Positions 5,706 to 6,810 of a stretch of 6,810 bases of DNA are shown one piece after another. How positions within the stretch are numbered: the stretch's first letter is position 1; each line of letters begins with the position of its first letter. A model generated the notes under the pieces. It did no database searches, was not told the DNA's origin, and saw nothing but the letters and a program-made list of their open reading frames with translations. This DNA is from Saprospiraceae bacterium. Lineage in GTDB: Bacteria; Bacteroidota; Bacteroidia; Chitinophagales; Saprospiraceae. The stretch lies in assembly GCA_020528935.1 (NCBI GenBank), contig JAJDFU010000438.1, positions 1-6,810 of the forward strand, in the 5' to 3' direction. Position numbers and translations under genes: made by a program.

Positions 5706-6340
5706 TGGCTTTCTGGGACGGTATGAAGGTCGCCTTCATACTCACGTTTCTCTTTGGCCCCGTATTCTTTACGCTCATTCAAACCGGCGTGGAACAGGGT
5801 TTTCGGGCAGGTGTGGCTTTCGCTTCCGGCGTTTGGACCAGCGATGCCATCTACATGGCGCTGGTATTTTCAGGCCTGGCCTATCTGGGCGATGACTTCT
5901 ACAACAGCAAGGCCATCATCGTGCTGGGTTTGCTGGGCGGGGCCTTCCTCATCGGGCTGGGGCTTTTCGCCGCTTTTGCCCGCCCCACTATGCGCATGCG
6001 CCCCCGGAAAGTGCCCATACGTTCTTCCTCGTACGGGGGGCTCTGGCTCAAGGGCCTGCTCATGAACCTGCTCAATCCATTTGCCATTTTTTTCTGGATC
6101 GGGGTGCTCAGTACGGTTTTCGTCCGGGAGAACCCGCCGGAAGGGGGGTTGTGGCCTTTCCTGGGTGGGTTTATGATCCTCATTACCATCACCGACTCCT
6201 TCAAGGCGGCCATGTCGCGGCGTATCCGCCGCTGGCTGGGCCCGCGCCAGTTGCTGTGGTTTCGGCGCATTTCGGGCATTTTGCTTACCAGCTTTGGCCT
6301 GGTCCTGCTGGTGCGAACGATCTATCTACTGTACAGCTAG
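5702..6340 (+). CDS. LysE/RhtB-family amino acid exporter-like membrane protein
   Basis: This 212-residue protein has about six hydrophobic segments, near 9-28, 36-62, 70-93, 115-140, 145-165 and 188-209. It carries LysE/RhtB landmarks: FGPVFFTLIQTGVEQGFRAG near the N-terminus (G19, P20), an acidic residue in the second segment (SGVWTSDA, D48) and the NLLNPFAIFFW motif with N125-P126 in the fourth. The family exports amino acids or close derivatives across the inner membrane with proton exchange; this member's substrate is unknown. The ATG at 5702 overlaps the GH3 stop by 4 bp. A second ATG follows directly at 5705 and is an equally possible start. No Shine-Dalgarno sequence is visible, consistent with coupled translation. 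Its last 15 bp overlap the convergent alkane hydroxylase gene. Family confidence is high; substrate is open. Confidence 0.92.
   Translation: MMAFWDGMKVAFILTFLFGPVFFTLIQTGVEQGFRAGVAFASGVWTSDAIYMALVFSGLAYLGDDFYNSKAIIVLGLLGGAFLIGLGLFAAFARPTMRMRPRKVPIRSSSYGGLWLKGLLMNLLNPFAIFFWIGVLSTVFVRENPPEGGLWPFLGGFMILITITDSFKAAMSRRIRRWLGPRQLLWFRRISGILLTSFGLVLLVRTIYLLYS
6326..6340. other. 15-bp convergent overlap of exporter and alkane hydroxylase stops
   Basis: The exporter's TAG (6338-6340) and the hydroxylase's TAG (6328-6326 on the minus strand) lie on either side of the palindrome CTGTACAG (6329-6336), so the two coding regions overlap tail to tail. No intergenic space is left for a conventional terminator, and none is evident in the flanking 100 bp. 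Confidence 0.85.
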
Positions 6341-6810
6341 GCGAGCCCCTTCCTCCAGCCGGGGATGTATGACGGCAAACCAGAGCGGGGGCACGAGGCT
6401 CATCAAGATGGAAGCCGGATAGCCCCAGGGCAATTGCGGGCTTTGGTCGAAGTGGCGGAGCACCTGGTATTTGCGCGAGGCCTTGTAGTGGTGATCGCTG
6501 TGGCGGGTGAGTTCGTAGAGAAAAATGCGGCCCAGTTCGTGATCCGAATTCCAGCTGTGTTGCGGGCCGACCTTTTCGTAGCGACCGCCGGACAGCGGCC
6601 GTCGACTCAGCCCGTAGTGTTCGATGTAATTGACGCTCTCCAGCAGGAGGAAGCCGAAGGCCGCTATGGCCAGGGCGTAGGGCAGCATACTCCAGCCCCA
6701 CAGGAAGCCGATCGCAGCCAGATAGCCCAACTGGATGAGCTGAAAGCGCAACATTTCGTTGTGGAGGCTGAGTACGGGCAAATCCCTCCGCCGGAGGCGT
6801 TGGGCTTCCA
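6326..6810 (-). CDS. alkB: Alkane 1-monooxygenase (membrane diiron hydroxylase), C-terminal part
   Basis: The minus strand is open from the window edge to a TAG at 6328-6326 and encodes the last 160 residues; the start lies outside. It shows RLRRRDLPVLSLHNEML, a hydrophobic stretch, NYIEHYGL (about 6611-6631), LTRHSDHHYK (about 6485-6506), YQVLRHFDQSPQLPWGYP and a PPLWF tail. The HYG and RHSDHH boxes are histidine clusters that bind the diiron centre in AlkB-type alkane hydroxylases. These inner-membrane enzymes oxidise medium-chain alkanes to 1-alkanols with rubredoxin as electron donor. The symbol refers to this hydroxylase, not the DNA-repair AlkB. The N-terminal half and the first histidine box are not visible, nor is any rubredoxin gene. 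A related xylene-monooxygenase-type enzyme is less likely given the RHSDHH and PQLPWGYP match. The true start is not the TTG at 6781, because family sequence continues upstream of it. Confidence 0.93.
   Translation of the reverse strand, partial: EAQRLRRRDLPVLSLHNEMLRFQLIQLGYLAAIGFLWGWSMLPYALAIAAFGFLLLESVNYIEHYGLSRRPLSGGRYEKVGPQHSWNSDHELGRIFLYELTRHSDHHYKASRKYQVLRHFDQSPQLPWGYPASILMSLVPPLWFAVIHPRLEEGARLAVQ

Overview
This 6.8 kb window looks like ordinary chromosomal DNA of a GC-rich member of the Bacteroidota. The evidence is a Bacteroidota-type DnaX N-terminus (MSNFVVSARKYRP), a DUF6089-type outer-membrane barrel, weak or absent Shine-Dalgarno sequences at several genes, and one TAnnTTTG-type -7 box. 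The high GC content together with a membrane alkane hydroxylase would suit a Saprospiria/Lewinella-like lineage. That placement is inference only. I see no rRNA, tRNA, CRISPR array, insertion sequence or phage gene.

Layout. Positions 1-166 (minus) hold the start of dnaX, interrupted by an in-frame TGA just before the Walker A loop. It is divergent from nadE (307-1944, plus), a complete glutamine-dependent NAD+ synthetase, across a 140-bp gap. nadE converges on a small outer-membrane beta-barrel gene (1970-2530, minus) with 25 bp between them. A 282-bp spacer (2531-2812), rich in inverted repeats, separates this gene from a second, divergent barrel gene of the DUF6089 family (2813-3655, plus), which ends in a likely intrinsic terminator. 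Next come three plus-strand genes: a YjbQ/UPF0047 protein (3695-4105), a GH3-superfamily acyl-adenylating enzyme (4158-5705) and a LysE/RhtB-type exporter (5702-6340). The last two overlap by 4 bp (ATGA). From the right edge, a minus-strand alkane 1-monooxygenase (6326-6810, C-terminal part) converges on the exporter and overlaps its last 15 bp.

How the genes may work together. nadE and dnaX are housekeeping genes. The two divergent barrel genes share a spacer that probably carries both promoters. The most suggestive unit is GH3-LysE: GH3 enzymes activate carboxylic acids as acyl-adenylates and, where characterised, join them to amino acids, while LysE/RhtB proteins export amino acids and small relatives. 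The overlap suggests co-translation, so a make-and-export pathway for an acyl-amino acid or amino acid derivative is a reasonable hypothesis but is not shown here. The other points worth a second look are the stop codon inside an essential gene, the 26-bp near-perfect palindrome upstream of the small barrel gene, and the overlapping convergent stops of the exporter and the hydroxylase. I found nothing I can defend as a wholly new system.
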